DNA from: Fasciolopsis buskii
Taxonomy: Eukaryota > Platyhelminthes > Trematoda > Plagiorchiida > Fasciolidae
Direction of reading: 5' to 3'
Length of the DNA stretch: 64,000 nucleotides
Assembly (NCBI GenBank): GCA_008360955.1
Contig: LUCM01001596.1
Location: forward strand, 61,200-125,199
The first letter of the stretch is position 1. Every line of letters starts with the position of its first letter. Below the pieces are notes generated by a model. The model was given only the letters and a program-made list of their open reading frames with translations. It did not search any database and was not told the DNA's origin. Shown here piece by piece: positions 54,001 to 62,769 of the stretch. The position numbers were made by a program, and so were the translations under genes.

Positions 54001-57000
54001 TGACCTTTACCATGAATACCTGTTGTTCTACATGAGACTACATTAGCGGTCTGTGTAAACTAACTGGCAACGGGCAATCTGTCGTAACGATCTAGGCTTG
54101 CATGTTTCATTTAGGTACCGAATAACTGGCAGGCGTTCCTAATACTGACTGTCCAAAATGCATCCATTTTTTTCCACGGATGATGTGTTATCATATATTT
54201 CGGCGTGACCAATAAGTGAAGCTTGTCTTCATTCCCACTTGTGATCGAATTTCACGCGATTGCCTATTAAATACTGCGATGATAATGACTTGAACCAGGG
54301 GTATAACAAACAGAGGCGTAGGAGGAAAATATCCAAACAGTTTGTTGGTTTTTATTTTCTCTGCTCGTGATTAACCGTGGCACCCGTCAGCAGATGAGGC
54401 TGATGACAGTTACACAAAAGGGAAACTAATCTAGGGAATAAGTTCGGCTGACGATCGCCGAACGTGCCGGACAATTGCACTTTCCAATAATGCTATTCTT
54501 TATAATTGGACGGTACTTCTTCCGACAGCCTAAAATATCGCTTGTGTGTAACAAGTGCTTTAATACGCAGATTAAAAAGTCAGAAACTGACGCCGAAATC
54601 TTGAAAGCCCTATGATGGTTACGGTGCACCGAGTTTTGAAAGCAAATATATTTCTCAAAAAATGGATTGATAATTATATCATCCTCATTGGAAGCAGTTG
54701 TTACTTTGATAATTTATAAAAAAGAAGCATACGAAAACCTTCAATGGTATTCCAGAGGGACCTATTCAAAAGCGCTTTTTCGAGGAATAGAATCAAAGAA
54801 TATTATGATAAATGCATATTTTTAGGTCACCAGCCATTTACTTCTAAGTTAAATCATTTCGTCAAAATTCGTTGACATTCTACATTTTTTGCACAACAGA
54901 TACGAAAATGAGCCAAGTGGGCTAAATGAGATCCATGAAGATGAATAAAATGCATATGAGAATTGCTGTCGTTCAGGAGTATTTTGCCCTAAATATCGTT
55001 ATAGTCTGATCGCCGTTTGGTAAGGCAGGAGTCAAGAACATGCATTTTTGTGCTCGTGACAGCGACTCGCTTTGTTGTCTCGTTCAGCCAAGCGATCAGA
55101 CGACAAAACAATGAACTCTTCTCAAACAAGCGATTGATATTGTCGGGCTGACGAAATAATGACCTAGACGGCTGTGTAACGACCTTGATTCATTGAGTAA
55201 GGCGAGATGCAACTTAAAACTGTGCGTAGTTCAATTGTCAGTGATTCATATTGTGTAGATTCTGCTTTTAAAAAAAATCTGTCCCCTAAGATCAGCTACA
55301 TCAGGCAGTATTCAAACCACTCCCATGTATCAAAAAATTAGAAATACTACCGTTATGCTCCATCCAAATTTCACCTTCATTTTTTTATAAAGCTAATTTT
55401 CACAGAAACACCAACGTTTCTTCACGTGCTTCTAGTAATTACGAAAATCTCCTGGGTCTCCATACTGTGAAGACCCTGTTCCCATCAAAGAAAACCAGGC
55501 TGGTCATGAGATGACATTCTTAGTCCTTTGCATCATTTTAGATTTGTCGGTCAAGGTTCAATCGCTTATAACCCTTTCCAGAGTAGCGGGTGGAGAAAAC
55601 TTAAGGATATGTTTTGATATTCTCGATTAGTTTGCTGAATTCGCCACACCTCAGTGACGAATAACGCTGACTGGCTGTTCGTGTGTTATTTGCAACCAAA
55701 GTAACACCAATTTGACGTGGTCAGGCCATCTCGTTTCAACGCTCTTACTCTTTCGTTGAAGCAACAGAGTGAATTAACACGGCGAATATCCTAAAAAGCA
55801 CAATAGACGCAAATTTCTCCTGTTCGATGCACGTTATTATTTTTGACAACAATGGAATGTCAACAATTCTCCCATAGAATTCCGATGTCATCGAAACATG
55901 TTTCCAATTTAGCCCTTAACGAATGATTTACCAAAAAGAAAAAATTATTCGCGTTTGAGAACTCCTTCAAAATTCGTGATAACCAGTGCCATCTCAAAAC
56001 TTAACAGCTTATTTCGTCACGTGCACAACTGCTCATAAAGTTACGTCAACTGATATAACCCTTGTTCGTGTCGATCATCTAGGATCATTCCCAACGGTTT
56101 GGAAATTGCAGAACTATGCACTTTTCTATCCTCAAAGTGTTGTTTAACAAAGTGTCTTTCATGTATTTTTCCCTAATCAAGAAAAGAAACTGATTGGTTC
56201 GGAGAAAAAATCTTTCTTGAATTTGTTACAAAAATATTCCGGACTTACAAACCCCGACGCATCTTCAAAGAACATGATGTGATAAAAACAATTTCCTAAG
56301 GATTCAGCTAAAAGTAGCCAGGTCTTTCTTCTTCACTTGAATTTGGACACGACAAAAGTTTGATGAAGACATAAAAAATGCAAATAAATTTCCAGTTCTT
56401 GCAAACATACGCTATCTACTAATAGATGTTTGGTTCAGTAGAATAGATGTGTAGAATGCGTTCATTTCAAAATTAAATAGGTAAAGATTTAAAAACTAAA
56501 GTTCCGCAAAAAGTACCATTTGCTATCAGCGCTTTCTGAAAAATTAATCATTTCGTTAACTTTACCAGTTCCTTTTATAGTCGCTGAGAAACGCCGAAAT
56601 TTGAGATCTTTTCTGCTCCGGAAAATGTATCAAACAGTGATGACAATTACCTGGGCCACAGTACGATCTATTCCCGGAGGCATGAACAAAGCCAGAATTG
56701 TGTTCGACTGCAGTAACGACGTTCGGCCTCCATCACACTCCGATCTGTCTATCCGTTCTGTAGATCCCCAAAATGTGGACTGTCGAATCTCTGCGGACAG
56801 GGTTACCGCCACTCGGTTAACAAGTGTGTTCAAATCGCAAAAACTAATCGAACGTATTGCACGTGAAGAGTCCCTGTTCGGGGTTCTCGATCCAATCACT
56901 CCGGAGGGGAGTTGAAATAGTTGTATTGGATCTGGCACGTGCCAAATTGCTGGATGATCACGTTCGTTTGGGGATGAGTTAGCCAACAGATTCTCAAATA

Positions 57001-57049
57001 CTTTATACAGGGGGTAGGATTTGTATTTGTCCAATTTTCCTGAGTTTAG
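26923..57049 (-). CDS. Ebony-like beta-alanyl-amine synthetase (NRPS: A-T-aaNAT), 7 exons, N-terminus incomplete
   Basis: This is a multi-exon gene for a single-module nonribosomal peptide synthetase-like enzyme. Seen: exons at 56651-57049, 50545-50969, 45600-47082, 43892-44242, 39464-39611 (probable), 28148-28767 and 26923-27054. All have GT-AG borders and mutually compatible phases (0, 2, 0, 0, 1, 0), giving about 1185 codons. The order is adenylation domain (about residues 15-790), carrier domain (about 850-935) and an aaNAT/GNAT-like domain (about 937-1185). Known: this architecture is that of Drosophila Ebony, which joins beta-alanine to dopamine or histamine. A schistosome relative is reported to make beta-alanyl-tryptamine, a male signal for female maturation. 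Inferred: a cytosolic enzyme that loads beta-alanine (or similar) and transfers it to a biogenic amine. It is longer than Ebony (879 aa) because of insertions in the A domain. Introns run from 1.1 to 10.7 kb. The alternative is two neighbouring genes (an AASDH-like A-T protein and a separate aaNAT), but shared strand and phase make one gene more likely. Confidence 0.8.
27055..28147 (-). other. Synthetase intron 6
   Basis: This 1.1-kb phase-0 intron splits the aaNAT-like domain. Both borders are strong: GTAAGC and TTTTCCAG. I found nothing else in it. Confidence 0.8.
28148..28767 (-). CDS. Synthetase exon: aaNAT-like condensation domain, main part
   Basis: This is a 206-codon exon (plus two bases of a split codon) ending in phase 0 at ACAAAG|GTAAGC. 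Two acceptors are possible: AG|AC at 28767, which fits the probable exon 39464-39611, or CAG|CTA at 28771 for a phase-0 neighbour. The protein begins KDETILIREWEDHES. It continues with EIVDLLVDAFYRSDLVARTF, the aaNAT signature of an acceptor helix followed by a D-[PL] turn, then a GLVLTASLEGG strand, KLVGAIISVP, and a long helix ending in AQEQNYTHVETLNT. The fold is recognisable as GNAT/aaNAT. The Q/R-x-x-G-x-G/A acetyl-CoA loop expected before the long helix is absent; PPIPDSEKEEARS stands there instead. This agrees with an amine-selecting condensation role as in Ebony. The frame upstream meets a TAG, so the exon is internal. Confidence 0.85.
31777..31792. repeat. (GT)n microsatellite
   Basis: A short GT run in intron 5. 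Confidence 0.85.
32155..32330 (+). mobile_element. Possible RTE reverse transcriptase scrap
   Basis: The plus-strand peptide QAIQNALVLETANKRL followed by SYVQLSAAFDNV resembles the RT region where a helix precedes the conserved D/AAFDSV box. A GF-x-x-S-F-P-like piece stands before it in another frame. It is short and frameshifted. The assignment rests on this one motif block, so I hold it weakly. Confidence 0.35.
32594..32820 (-). repeat. 227-bp dispersed repeat, copy A (inverted relative to copy B)
   Basis: Its reverse complement matches 36501-36727 over the full 227 bases with three differences that I count. It reads toward a tRNA-like end: CCACGGTAGTTCAGAAGTGG, then GGTCGCCGATCC, ending GGGGTCGACTTTT. 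A 75-codon open frame spans each copy in the same relative frame, but I see no known protein family in it. Confidence 0.9.
34454..34502. repeat. Imperfect (CTA/CTG)n tract
   Basis: An imperfect triplet run. It creates the poly-Leu part of a 213-codon plus-strand frame at 34187-34828 and a poly-Val part of a minus-strand frame, neither of which is credible as a gene. Confidence 0.8.
35205..35349 (-). CDS. Possible first exon of a nested secreted-peptide gene
   Basis: A minus-strand ATG opens a 48-codon frame, plus one base, that ends at a strong donor, CCTGG|GTAGGT. The peptide starts MKTFIFATTYYLLCILAIG, a good signal-peptide shape (Lys, then a long hydrophobic core, then small residues before Gln). 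It continues to a segment with two Cys about 11 residues apart. I could not find a compatible second exon: the nearest acceptor leads to an early stop. Flatworms have many small secreted proteins built from short exons, but here the case rests only on the signal peptide and donor. Confidence 0.25.
35440..35545 (-). repeat. tRNA-Leu(CAG)-like pseudogene or SINE head
   Basis: On the minus strand: an A-box-like TAGCGTAATGGCTAAGG; an anticodon-like loop CTCAGAA closed by CGA/TCG, giving anticodon CAG; and a T-arm CCGGGTTCGCGTCCC. The anticodon stem is only three clean pairs and the long variable arm of a tRNA-Leu is missing. So I read it as a degenerate tRNA-derived element, not a working tRNA gene. 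Confidence 0.6.
36370..36435 (-). repeat. tRNA-like repeat related to the 227-bp family
   Basis: On the minus strand this reads CCACGGTAGCTGAGGTAAGC, then GGTTTGATTCC, ending GTCGAC. It shares the TCCACGGTAG start, box-like blocks and GTCGACTT end with the 3' part of copies A and B but is otherwise diverged. It lies head-to-head with copy B, only 65 bases away. Confidence 0.55.
36501..36727 (+). repeat. 227-bp dispersed repeat, copy B
   Basis: This is the partner of copy A, about 99% identical and in opposite orientation, separated from it by 3.7 kb. The match fades sharply at both ends, with weak similarity continuing for about 25 bases 5' of the AATGTTCA start. The near-identity implies recent arrival or gene conversion. 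Confidence 0.9.
39464..39611 (-). CDS. Probable synthetase exon: second half of carrier domain and linker
   Basis: This is a 148-bp candidate exon that starts in phase 0 (TCCTCTTGAG|ATT) and ends in phase 1 (GTAAAAG|GTATAT). That fits both the preceding exon (phase 0) and the AG|AC acceptor of the next one. The peptide includes TGGCVITVEN followed by NELLPISYVQKLG. This matches the usual order after a GGxS site: a Gly-turn, an I-x-[IV] strand, a loop, then a Leu-Ile helix. The stretch between the modified Ser and the Gly-turn is about two residues shorter than I would expect. There is no independent evidence of expression. A competing open frame at 40.1 kb was considered and judged weaker on phase. 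Confidence 0.5.
39612..43891 (-). other. Synthetase intron 4 (if the 39.5-kb exon is right)
   Basis: This is 4.3 kb of AT-rich sequence between the GGSS exon and the probable second half of the carrier domain. An open frame near 39958-40173 on the minus strand is discussed under rejected items. I see nothing else supportable. Confidence 0.5.
43892..44242 (-). CDS. Synthetase exon: motif A10 and carrier (T) domain with GGSS site
   Basis: This is a 117-codon exon in phase 0 at both ends. It opens INHIPVMSTSGKID, the A10 motif; Lys 781 is the expected catalytic lysine of adenylation. After a linker it reaches a carrier-domain helix (ELARMVLASVLGL), and at its end FYILGGSSLL. Ser 884 in GGxS is the expected phosphopantetheine attachment site, so the protein would need a PPTase partner. 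The acceptor GATCGAAG|ATC has a weak pyrimidine tract and the donor is TTG|GTCAGT, so both borders are less certain than the reading frame. The carrier domain is cut by the intron just after the modified Ser, so its second half must lie in the next exon. Confidence 0.83.
44243..45599 (-). other. Synthetase intron 3
   Basis: This 1.36-kb intron lies between motifs A9 and A10. Its donor, GTAAGG, is good. Its acceptor is weak. I found no other feature. Confidence 0.7.
45600..47082 (-). CDS. Synthetase exon: adenylation core, motifs A3-A9
   Basis: This is the largest exon, 1483 bp. The acceptor is CTTTTTACTCAG|T and the donor is TTCAT|GTAAGG. With the previous exon it completes A3 as FTSGSSTSGQK. 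Positions in the joined protein are: A4-like FVDAFTEMF 333-341, A5 NFYGTTE 442-448, A6 GCVGEIAVTG 562-571, A7 FPGDLGFI 614-621, A8 GRSDELVKINAVGF 632-645, and an A9-like LPVYIRPIFVH 759-769. The A7 Asp and the A8 hinge Asp, which contacts ATP and divides the subdomains in this superfamily, are both present. Two insertions stand out: a polar, acidic stretch of about 55-60 residues before A6 with about 40 more between A6 and A7, and a second of about 50 before A9. These make the domain larger than Ebony's. Open frames on the other strand here are shadows. Confidence 0.92.
47083..50544 (-). other. Synthetase intron 2
   Basis: This 3.5-kb intron interrupts the A3 loop in phase 2, between FTSG and SSTSG. 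I see no repeat or coding feature of note in it. Confidence 0.75.
50545..50969 (-). CDS. Synthetase exon: adenylation domain to motif A3
   Basis: This 425-bp exon starts in phase 0 after CATTTTTGTTAG|CTG and ends in phase 2 at GGCAG|GTGAGC. Joined to the previous exon it gives TVAQLACMKLHLACLPLD, the familiar A-domain run in which a small-residue helix leads to the PLD strand. It then continues RQLSVGRILQILE and a VMVIVA strand. The far end carries the start of the ATP-binding A3 loop, VVIVLFTSG. Between them lies a polar stretch rich in Ser, Asn and Glu that is longer than usual. An in-frame ATG three codons into the exon is internal, not a start. Confidence 0.85.
51001..51024. repeat. (GA)n-rich tract
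   Basis: A purine run just upstream (on the gene's strand) of the 50545-50969 exon. Read on the minus strand it is CT-rich and lies about 30 bases before the acceptor. Confidence 0.8.
52355..52527 (+). repeat. tRNA-derived SINE-like element, copy 2
   Basis: The head reads GGTCAGGCGGATAAGGCCGTGG, then GGTGATTCGAATCCC (B box). The body shares GGCTGCC, CTGATGGCC, ACCCTTCC and AAAAATG blocks with copy 1, and the tail is AAAATAAAAATAAAAAT. It lies in the sense strand opposite to the synthetase, within its intron 1. The two copies differ at many sites, so both are fairly old. Confidence 0.75.
56651..57049 (-). CDS. Synthetase exon: N-terminal part of adenylation domain
   Basis: This is a 133-codon exon in phase 0 at both ends. 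The acceptor is a pyrimidine tract ending TTGCAG|CTA. The donor is CAG|GTAATT. The protein shows the usual start of an A domain: a helix of the form PLYKVFENLL, a short strand (AIWHVPDP), the acceptor-helix region ISFCDLNTLVNRVA, and the A2-like core ILALFMPPGIDRTVAQ. The reading frame upstream of the acceptor meets a TAG within 30 bases, so at least one 5' exon is missing. The opposite strand has a 131-codon open frame here that is a shadow. The exon lies 5.7 kb upstream of the next one. Confidence 0.82.
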
Positions 57050-58152
57050 CTGCAATGAAAAGACGTGGCGTGACTAAATTTTACTTTGAAGCGCTGAGCC
57101 AGTTTAAAAATCTGTGTTTCGTCATTTAATTCAACTAAAGAAGCTAAATAATCTACTACGGCGTAACAGGCAACTTCGTAGCCACTTAAAGGAACTTTAC
57201 AAGATAACCAAACCTTTCCTAGAGTATGACAGATATCGAGGAATGTATGATGTACGCGAAATGTAACCAGCCTCACTATTTGCATCGAGGACAGTGAAGG
57301 AGTGGATTTTCACTCCTATCTCCTACAGCTCTCCCTTGAGACTGGGAACAGGTACAATAATGGTCCAAATGACTACGGCCTCTCCAAATGACTAAGTATA
57401 TTCTGAACTAGTTGTCAGTCAAGAGCCTTGAAGATAAAAAAAATTCAGATTCAACGTCCATTGCAAACGAATCTGCCTGGAGTGCTGGTTGTTGCAACCG
57501 CGGCTTTGACAAAAACTACAGAAATGGCAAGAAATTCACACATTTAATCCTTCCTACAGTGAAGCTGATGTTGTGCAGACTCTCAGCATTTCTGGCCATC
57601 TAATTGCTGAAATCGAAAATTCAGTTGTAAACACTTTTACTTTCAGTCGAGAGAACACCAGAATCCCGCCCACATCTAGATATTCGGAGCCAATAAGATC
57701 GACTGAAAACACTACACATGCGCATTCTTTTGTTCACTAAGGATATACACAACATAGGTTGTTTCCCGCGGTCCGCGAACCATACTAAGTGTACAACCAT
57801 TTCTACGGAATGAATTACTCTGCCATTCACGTTACTTAATCCGTAAGCGCCGAATTACAAATGTAATATATCTCAACAAATTGAGTGGTATTCCCCACGA
57901 CCAATTTGATCATACTTAACTCATTCATGAATGCCCATGGCTCAAGACAAACAACTACACCAAGTGTGAAAAAAAATGATACTACAGGCAAATTTTGTAG
58001 AGAACCTACAATAAAATCAAACAAAATGCCTGAATTCAGTAAGAGGTTATAGTACAATATCAATGCTCCGAATTAAATAACAACCGACTGCGATAAATGG
58101 ATTGGAGACCATAGAGAGCATTCGGTATCTGAAATCTTGTCATGCAGTTTAC

Positions 58153-58161
58153 CTTGCTCAT
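58153..58161 (-). CDS. Possible first coding exon (Met-Ser-Lys)
   Basis: This is a tentative start for the synthetase. On the minus strand an ATG (58161-58159) is followed by two codons and then a good donor, AAG|GTAAAC. It ends in phase 0, which fits the next exon at 57049. An in-frame TAA lies 10 codons upstream with no ATG between, and the base at -3 is A. It would give a protein starting Met-Ser-Lys directly before the Leu-Asn-Ser-Gly of the next exon. Such short ATG-to-donor pieces arise often by chance, so this rests only on phase and spacing. The real start may lie elsewhere upstream or outside the window. Confidence 0.3.
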
Positions 58162-58465
58162 AGTGGCCACTTTAATCCGGACCGCGGCAACAACTTGTTA
58201 GCGACGCACGAAAAAGACTAAAAATTTGGCGACACCTTTCTTCTGGGAATGTTTTTTGTCGCTTGATTGTTAACGGTGAGAATTTTCGTCCATCCAACAA
58301 CGGGAAATTCGATTATTCCCATTTATACCTTTCTACTGACTGGCATGATTCGCTCAAACATATTCGACACCGCGCAAAGCGTTTTATGAGTGTGTTTGTG
58401 CAAATATACGGTCCAGACTGACTTGTTGGCTTGTGTATGTGTTTGCGTATGTGTTTGCCTTCTTC

Positions 58466-58500
58466 TGTGTGTGTGTGTGTGTGTGCGTGTGCGTGTATGT
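58466..58500. repeat. (GT)n microsatellite
   Basis: A GT run interrupted by GC near its end. Confidence 0.93.
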
Positions 58501-58599
58501 TTCAGTGAATGTTTGCAAACTAGTTGGGATGAACACGCTGTGCTGTAAAGGATGACCTATGTGTAACGCGACTGATGCGTGAGTTTGTACGTGAAAGAA

Positions 58600-58790
58600 A
58601 ATCAGAGATGAGTGAATGAAAAAGTGAACTGTTGAGCTGTTTCATTAATGATTTTCTGGTTGTTTATTCGTTTGACTGGTTGGTTGGTTAGCTGATTATT
58701 TGATTTTTTGGTTATGTAGGCGGATGGGCCAAATGACTGGTTGTTTGTTCAACTGGTTGACCATACAGTTAGTAGACTGACTAATGAAGC
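58600..58790. repeat. Degenerate (TGGT/TGAC)n array
   Basis: Loosely repeated GACTGGTTGGTTGG-like units, similar in kind to the array past the 3' end of the synthetase. It lies about 0.5 kb upstream of the possible first exon. Confidence 0.65.
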
Positions 58791-58990
58791 GCATGAATGC
58801 ACTAGAAAATAGTGTGGTCTGGAACGAACACCAACTTTGGGGAAGGGAGTTAGAAACTGAAAGCGCACGACTGTCAAGAACTCAGAAGATTGAACACATG
58901 ACCTGCTTACAAAAATCAAAAAAAATAATTAACAGCTGTTTTGTCATCCACTCAAAGTTGCATCCCTGTATCACAAAATATCAGTGGGTT

Positions 58991-59014
58991 TTTCTCTCTC
59001 TCTCTCGCTCTCTC
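58991..59014. repeat. (CT)n microsatellite
   Basis: A CT run with one CG interruption. Confidence 0.92.
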
Positions 59015-59119
59015 GCAAACAACGTGATCAATGAACTCGATCTGATTGGCTAAATACTGAGTCACCCCCTCCCCACAAATACCGGCACATACGCACACAT
59101 ATATTCTGGTTTGCATACC

Positions 59120-59171
59120 CACCCACACGTACACACACAAAAACGCACACACACACACACACACACATACA
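59120..59171. repeat. (CA)n microsatellite
   Basis: An interrupted CA run. Cys/Val-rich minus-strand open frames across it are artefacts of the repeat. Confidence 0.93.
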
Positions 59172-59179
59172 CCAGTAGC

Positions 59180-61860
59180 CCTTCTGACGGCCAGCTAGAT
59201 CAGTAAACAAGCCTAGCTCTGATATTGTGGTTTATCACCGCAAATGTGTGTCTTCACTTCCAGTTCAAAAGTCCCTTGTATTTATGGCTTTCATATACTT
59301 CCCGCGGGGATTCAGCGCCTCACGAGCAGTACATTTTTCCCCAAAATTTGCGATTTGTCATTTGCAAAATGTGGACGATATGAAAACAAAATCAGGAATA
59401 TGATGTGCGTCAAACTGCCCTGGATAGCTGCTGTTGTACTCCTTTAGGCAAACATCGTGCGATTCGGTATTCTCTGACCATTGAAATGCGTGTTCTTTTT
59501 CAGAAATACTGCATATTTTCCGTCCAAAAACGATGCGAAGAATTGTTCATATTAATAATAGTATTCGTACCATCATTACAGAATATTGATTAACTGATCA
59601 AACGAATTACAAAACGTTGGCGGATCGTTCTACTATCTCGAGAACATGGGACAAATGAAACAGTAATAATTGCTTTATTTTGCATTTAGTTTGAGCACAA
59701 TAAAGTTTTCGCCTCTACCATTAGACTGAAAGATCGGGAAGCAACCAACTGTTGGAGAATTCAAGTTGGTAAAGTGCATATCCGAACGCCATGCTGCTGG
59801 ATCCGCCACGTGGATTCATTCGAGTGGCCTGGTCGAGAAAATGGTTTTCCTACCTTAAAACTCCATAAATTCAGGGGAAGATATGTTCGAATAGAAAGTA
59901 CTTTTGCGGAAAAGTTTAAACGATAGACTCTCGATTATCACCTAACCCGTGCGATGTTCTTCATGCAGTATGAGTCCTCGCTCTACACAAGCTCCTGGCG
60001 ATAAGTTGATCATGAAAGTCAGTTGACCGCGAATCGCCAGTTTGGTCACGTTGTATAGGGAGTTGAAATTTAACAAATAAATACGCTGAAATTTGTAACG
60101 ACATGCGGTCAATATTTCGCCAGTCATTCTTTGATAGACCTGGCTCTTTTTACGTGGATCGCGAGAGTTTGTTCACGCAGTTTCCATCAACGGTCGCCTT
60201 ATCATGAATTCTAAACATTCAACTCCCCAGCTTCTATCCGCTTATGAGCTAAAACCCGAGTCACTTTGAATGCAGCTGGAGAATTGTCATTGAGATTTTT
60301 GCGTATAAGAATTCAGTCTCTGGAATCAGATTTTATCGAATAAGTCTTCTCGTACTGTGCATTTACAGGTACTTCACGAGAACCACTATACTCCTTCAAA
60401 ATCCAGCTTTTGCTAACAACCGGAAAGCAGAAATTCCTTAAGTTAGGGCGGCTCCGTGGGCTGGAATTTGTTACGATACGGGAGTCTTTGACCCACCACG
60501 GCTGAGGTTGCCTTACAAACATGCTTCATACCGGTGGTAAATCATTTTTTCGATTTCACGCCACAAGAAGGAGTAAAAAGTTCGTCCTCGAAAGGATGCT
60601 ATCGCTAACGCTGATGGCCGGAATTTGCACAAGTCACGAGCATCTGAAAATAAAAATATGTCAAGAAATAAGCAGAAATTTGAAGGTATTAAACGTGGAC
60701 GGTTGATTATGGCTTAAATGACTCACGTGTATTAAACGTAAGACTTTTCGCTTCCAAGTTGGCCTAGTGAAGAGATAATTTGAATCCGGATAACAGAAAA
60801 GATGGACACATTCTCATCAAAGATCAGTCGCTAAAAACCACTTTCGTGGAAGTGAAACATCGGTGCTAGCAAATTTGTGACAATCTGTAATACAAAGCTT
60901 CGAACTACTTCAGTAACACTAAAATATACATATTAGAATCACTCATTTAGGGATGGCATTCCTTTCGCGCCAGCGGCTCGTATTTCTATCCGGTATACTT
61001 TAAATAAAGACTTTCAGAAAGTTTGCAATTTGCCGCTTTCCCAAACCGTACAGACACTCGTGACTGTTCGACTCCCTAGGAGAAACACCAAATTTCACTT
61101 TGCAGTGGTTATCTCGGGACTAAAGCTATGTTTGCCGAAACCGTCGTTCATTTTATCTAGTCTCTATATCATTCAAGTCAGGTTCTCATTCAACTAGTGC
61201 GAAGCAAGTGGTTGGTTTCGTGAACAGACGTGGTCTTCAAAATACAAAATCAACGGTCTTTTACAGTCAATAAAGGATGAATAGAACAAACCGAAATGGT
61301 AACCTAAAAGCTGACTGTAGTATTATCGTGAGAGACAGAAGGGGTATTCTTTAGCTCACAGCGATGAAACAAATGAAACAGTGCGGTGATGTTTGCAACG
61401 ATGAGAAAATGTTAAATCCAATATTTTATTTTCTAAGCAGCACAATTTTAAATGGTTTGTAGTCAATTAGTTCTTCATTGTGTGTTTCATAAATTCCATG
61501 ATATCGGGTGACTTTAGCCCAGTTTTTATTCGAATATTACTGTACGTTGCACCACTATGGAGGTCTTACCATCTAGACAACGAGTATTTATTGTTCATCA
61601 GCGACCGACATTCGGACATAATAAATTCTGAAGACGTGCTCGCAAATGACGTTACATTTTTAGTTTTTGCAACTATTGGTTTCGCACCAAAGTGACCTGG
61701 TTTTGGTTCCTATTTAACCATACTGTCTAATCGAAAAGAAAAAGGAAGACGGAGAATGCTAAGAGATAAACCACAAAATAAGTTTGGACAGCTACAAAAA
61801 TTGATTTCTAATGCACGAACTTCATTGACTGCTAACTTGAACCAGTTTCACCTGCCGTGC
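59180..61860. other. Upstream flank, no recognised gene
   Basis: Several 60-75 codon frames occur on both strands but none has a motif or splice structure I can defend. If the synthetase has further 5' exons they would lie here or beyond the window. Confidence 0.5.
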
Positions 61861-61869
61861 TTAACCCTC

Positions 61870-62760
61870 GCATGGCAGGGTTCCGTAGATCCCAACCCGG
61901 CAGTTTAACTGAGCTTACTGAGGTCAGTCCACTAGTTAAGGTTTACACACCTTTTTTCCATATCATTGATTGGCCGCCTAGAATCATCTTTCAACCATGT
62001 ATACATTAGGACAGTTGTTTTATGGACATGCGCAAAACCTGTCAAAACCACTTTAAACTATTCACAGTGAGTCCCTGTTCAGCACAGTGAATCCTGAGAG
62101 CAAGCAAATTATGAATATCTCCGAGTTACTGGTAGTGACTTAATCATATTCTCCCAAGACATCGGAGATAACGGTGTTCAAATGGCGAGGACTTTCTCAG
62201 ATCTGCTCTGAATGGTCATATTTCGAAGCCCCCTGACAGAGTGAGCCTACCAATGGCGTGAATGATCTCCACCTTTGATCGATAACCGGATGTCACACCA
62301 ACGTTACAAATCCCTCAGACCAGTGGATGTTAATCGACTACTTTTTATGCTCAGGGCACTTCACCCGTTTTATGACCACCAGGCGAGCTTCAGTTACCCA
62401 CGTAACTAAACCCATCTACCTCACCCAATTCTTCTCCTGCTTCGAGCCAATCCAGCTCTGAAACAGCACGTTGCACTTCAAAGGCGAAAAACATCCGAAA
62501 CGTACCTGAACCATCGTCCGGATGATCGAGAAAAACTTTCAACTTACTTAGGACTTCAATCACTAGTACAGAATCGTCCGCATATTCTGCGTTGGACGGG
62601 TTACTGACCGAACACATACCAGTTGCGCTGTTCTGACTTGAAGATAGACCTATCTTCGTAATCATCCCAATGACAAAAATGAAAGGAAAATGTTAACCGG
62701 CGACACTGAAGAATGCCACCTTTTGTGGTGAACTTCCATGAAAGATCGTCGAAAACGCAA
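61870..62760 (-). mobile_element. RTE-type non-LTR retrotransposon remnant (reverse transcriptase to 3' end)
   Basis: Read on the minus strand with several frameshifts, the pieces appear in RTE order. First is KGGILQCRRLTFSFHF (QGC-LSP-like), then AEYADDSVLV with an intact YADD box, LKVFLDHPDDGSGTFRMFFAFEVQ and EELGEVDGFSYVGN. After that come a thumb piece with FRADLRKSSPFEHRYLR, then VNSLKW and QVLRM, and finally GGQSMIWKK leading to SVKLPGWDLRNPA near the C-terminus. The run to a C-terminal LPGW-x-x-R-[DN]P motif suggests the element's 3' end is close to 61870. Multiple in-frame stops show it is dead. Confidence 0.78.
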
Positions 62761-62769
62761 GCTCGGCTT

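Larger units (their letters stand above)
50970..56650 (-). other. Synthetase intron 1
   Basis: This 5.7-kb intron lies between the first two recognised A-domain exons. It holds a plus-strand SINE copy at about 52.35-52.53 kb and a GA-rich run at 51001-51024 next to the downstream exon. I see no other coding sequence in it; the short open frames have no family resemblance. Confidence 0.7.

Noticed and set aside
43892..57049. Reading the A-T exons as AASDH (ACSF4/U26), an adenylation-carrier-PQQ protein
   Set aside because: I found no beta-propeller (PQQ-like) repeats downstream, while aaNAT-like exons follow on the same strand in a fitting phase. Ebony-type architecture explains all exons.
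58952..59210. Cys/Val-rich minus-strand open frames
   Set aside because: They come from CA and CT microsatellites.
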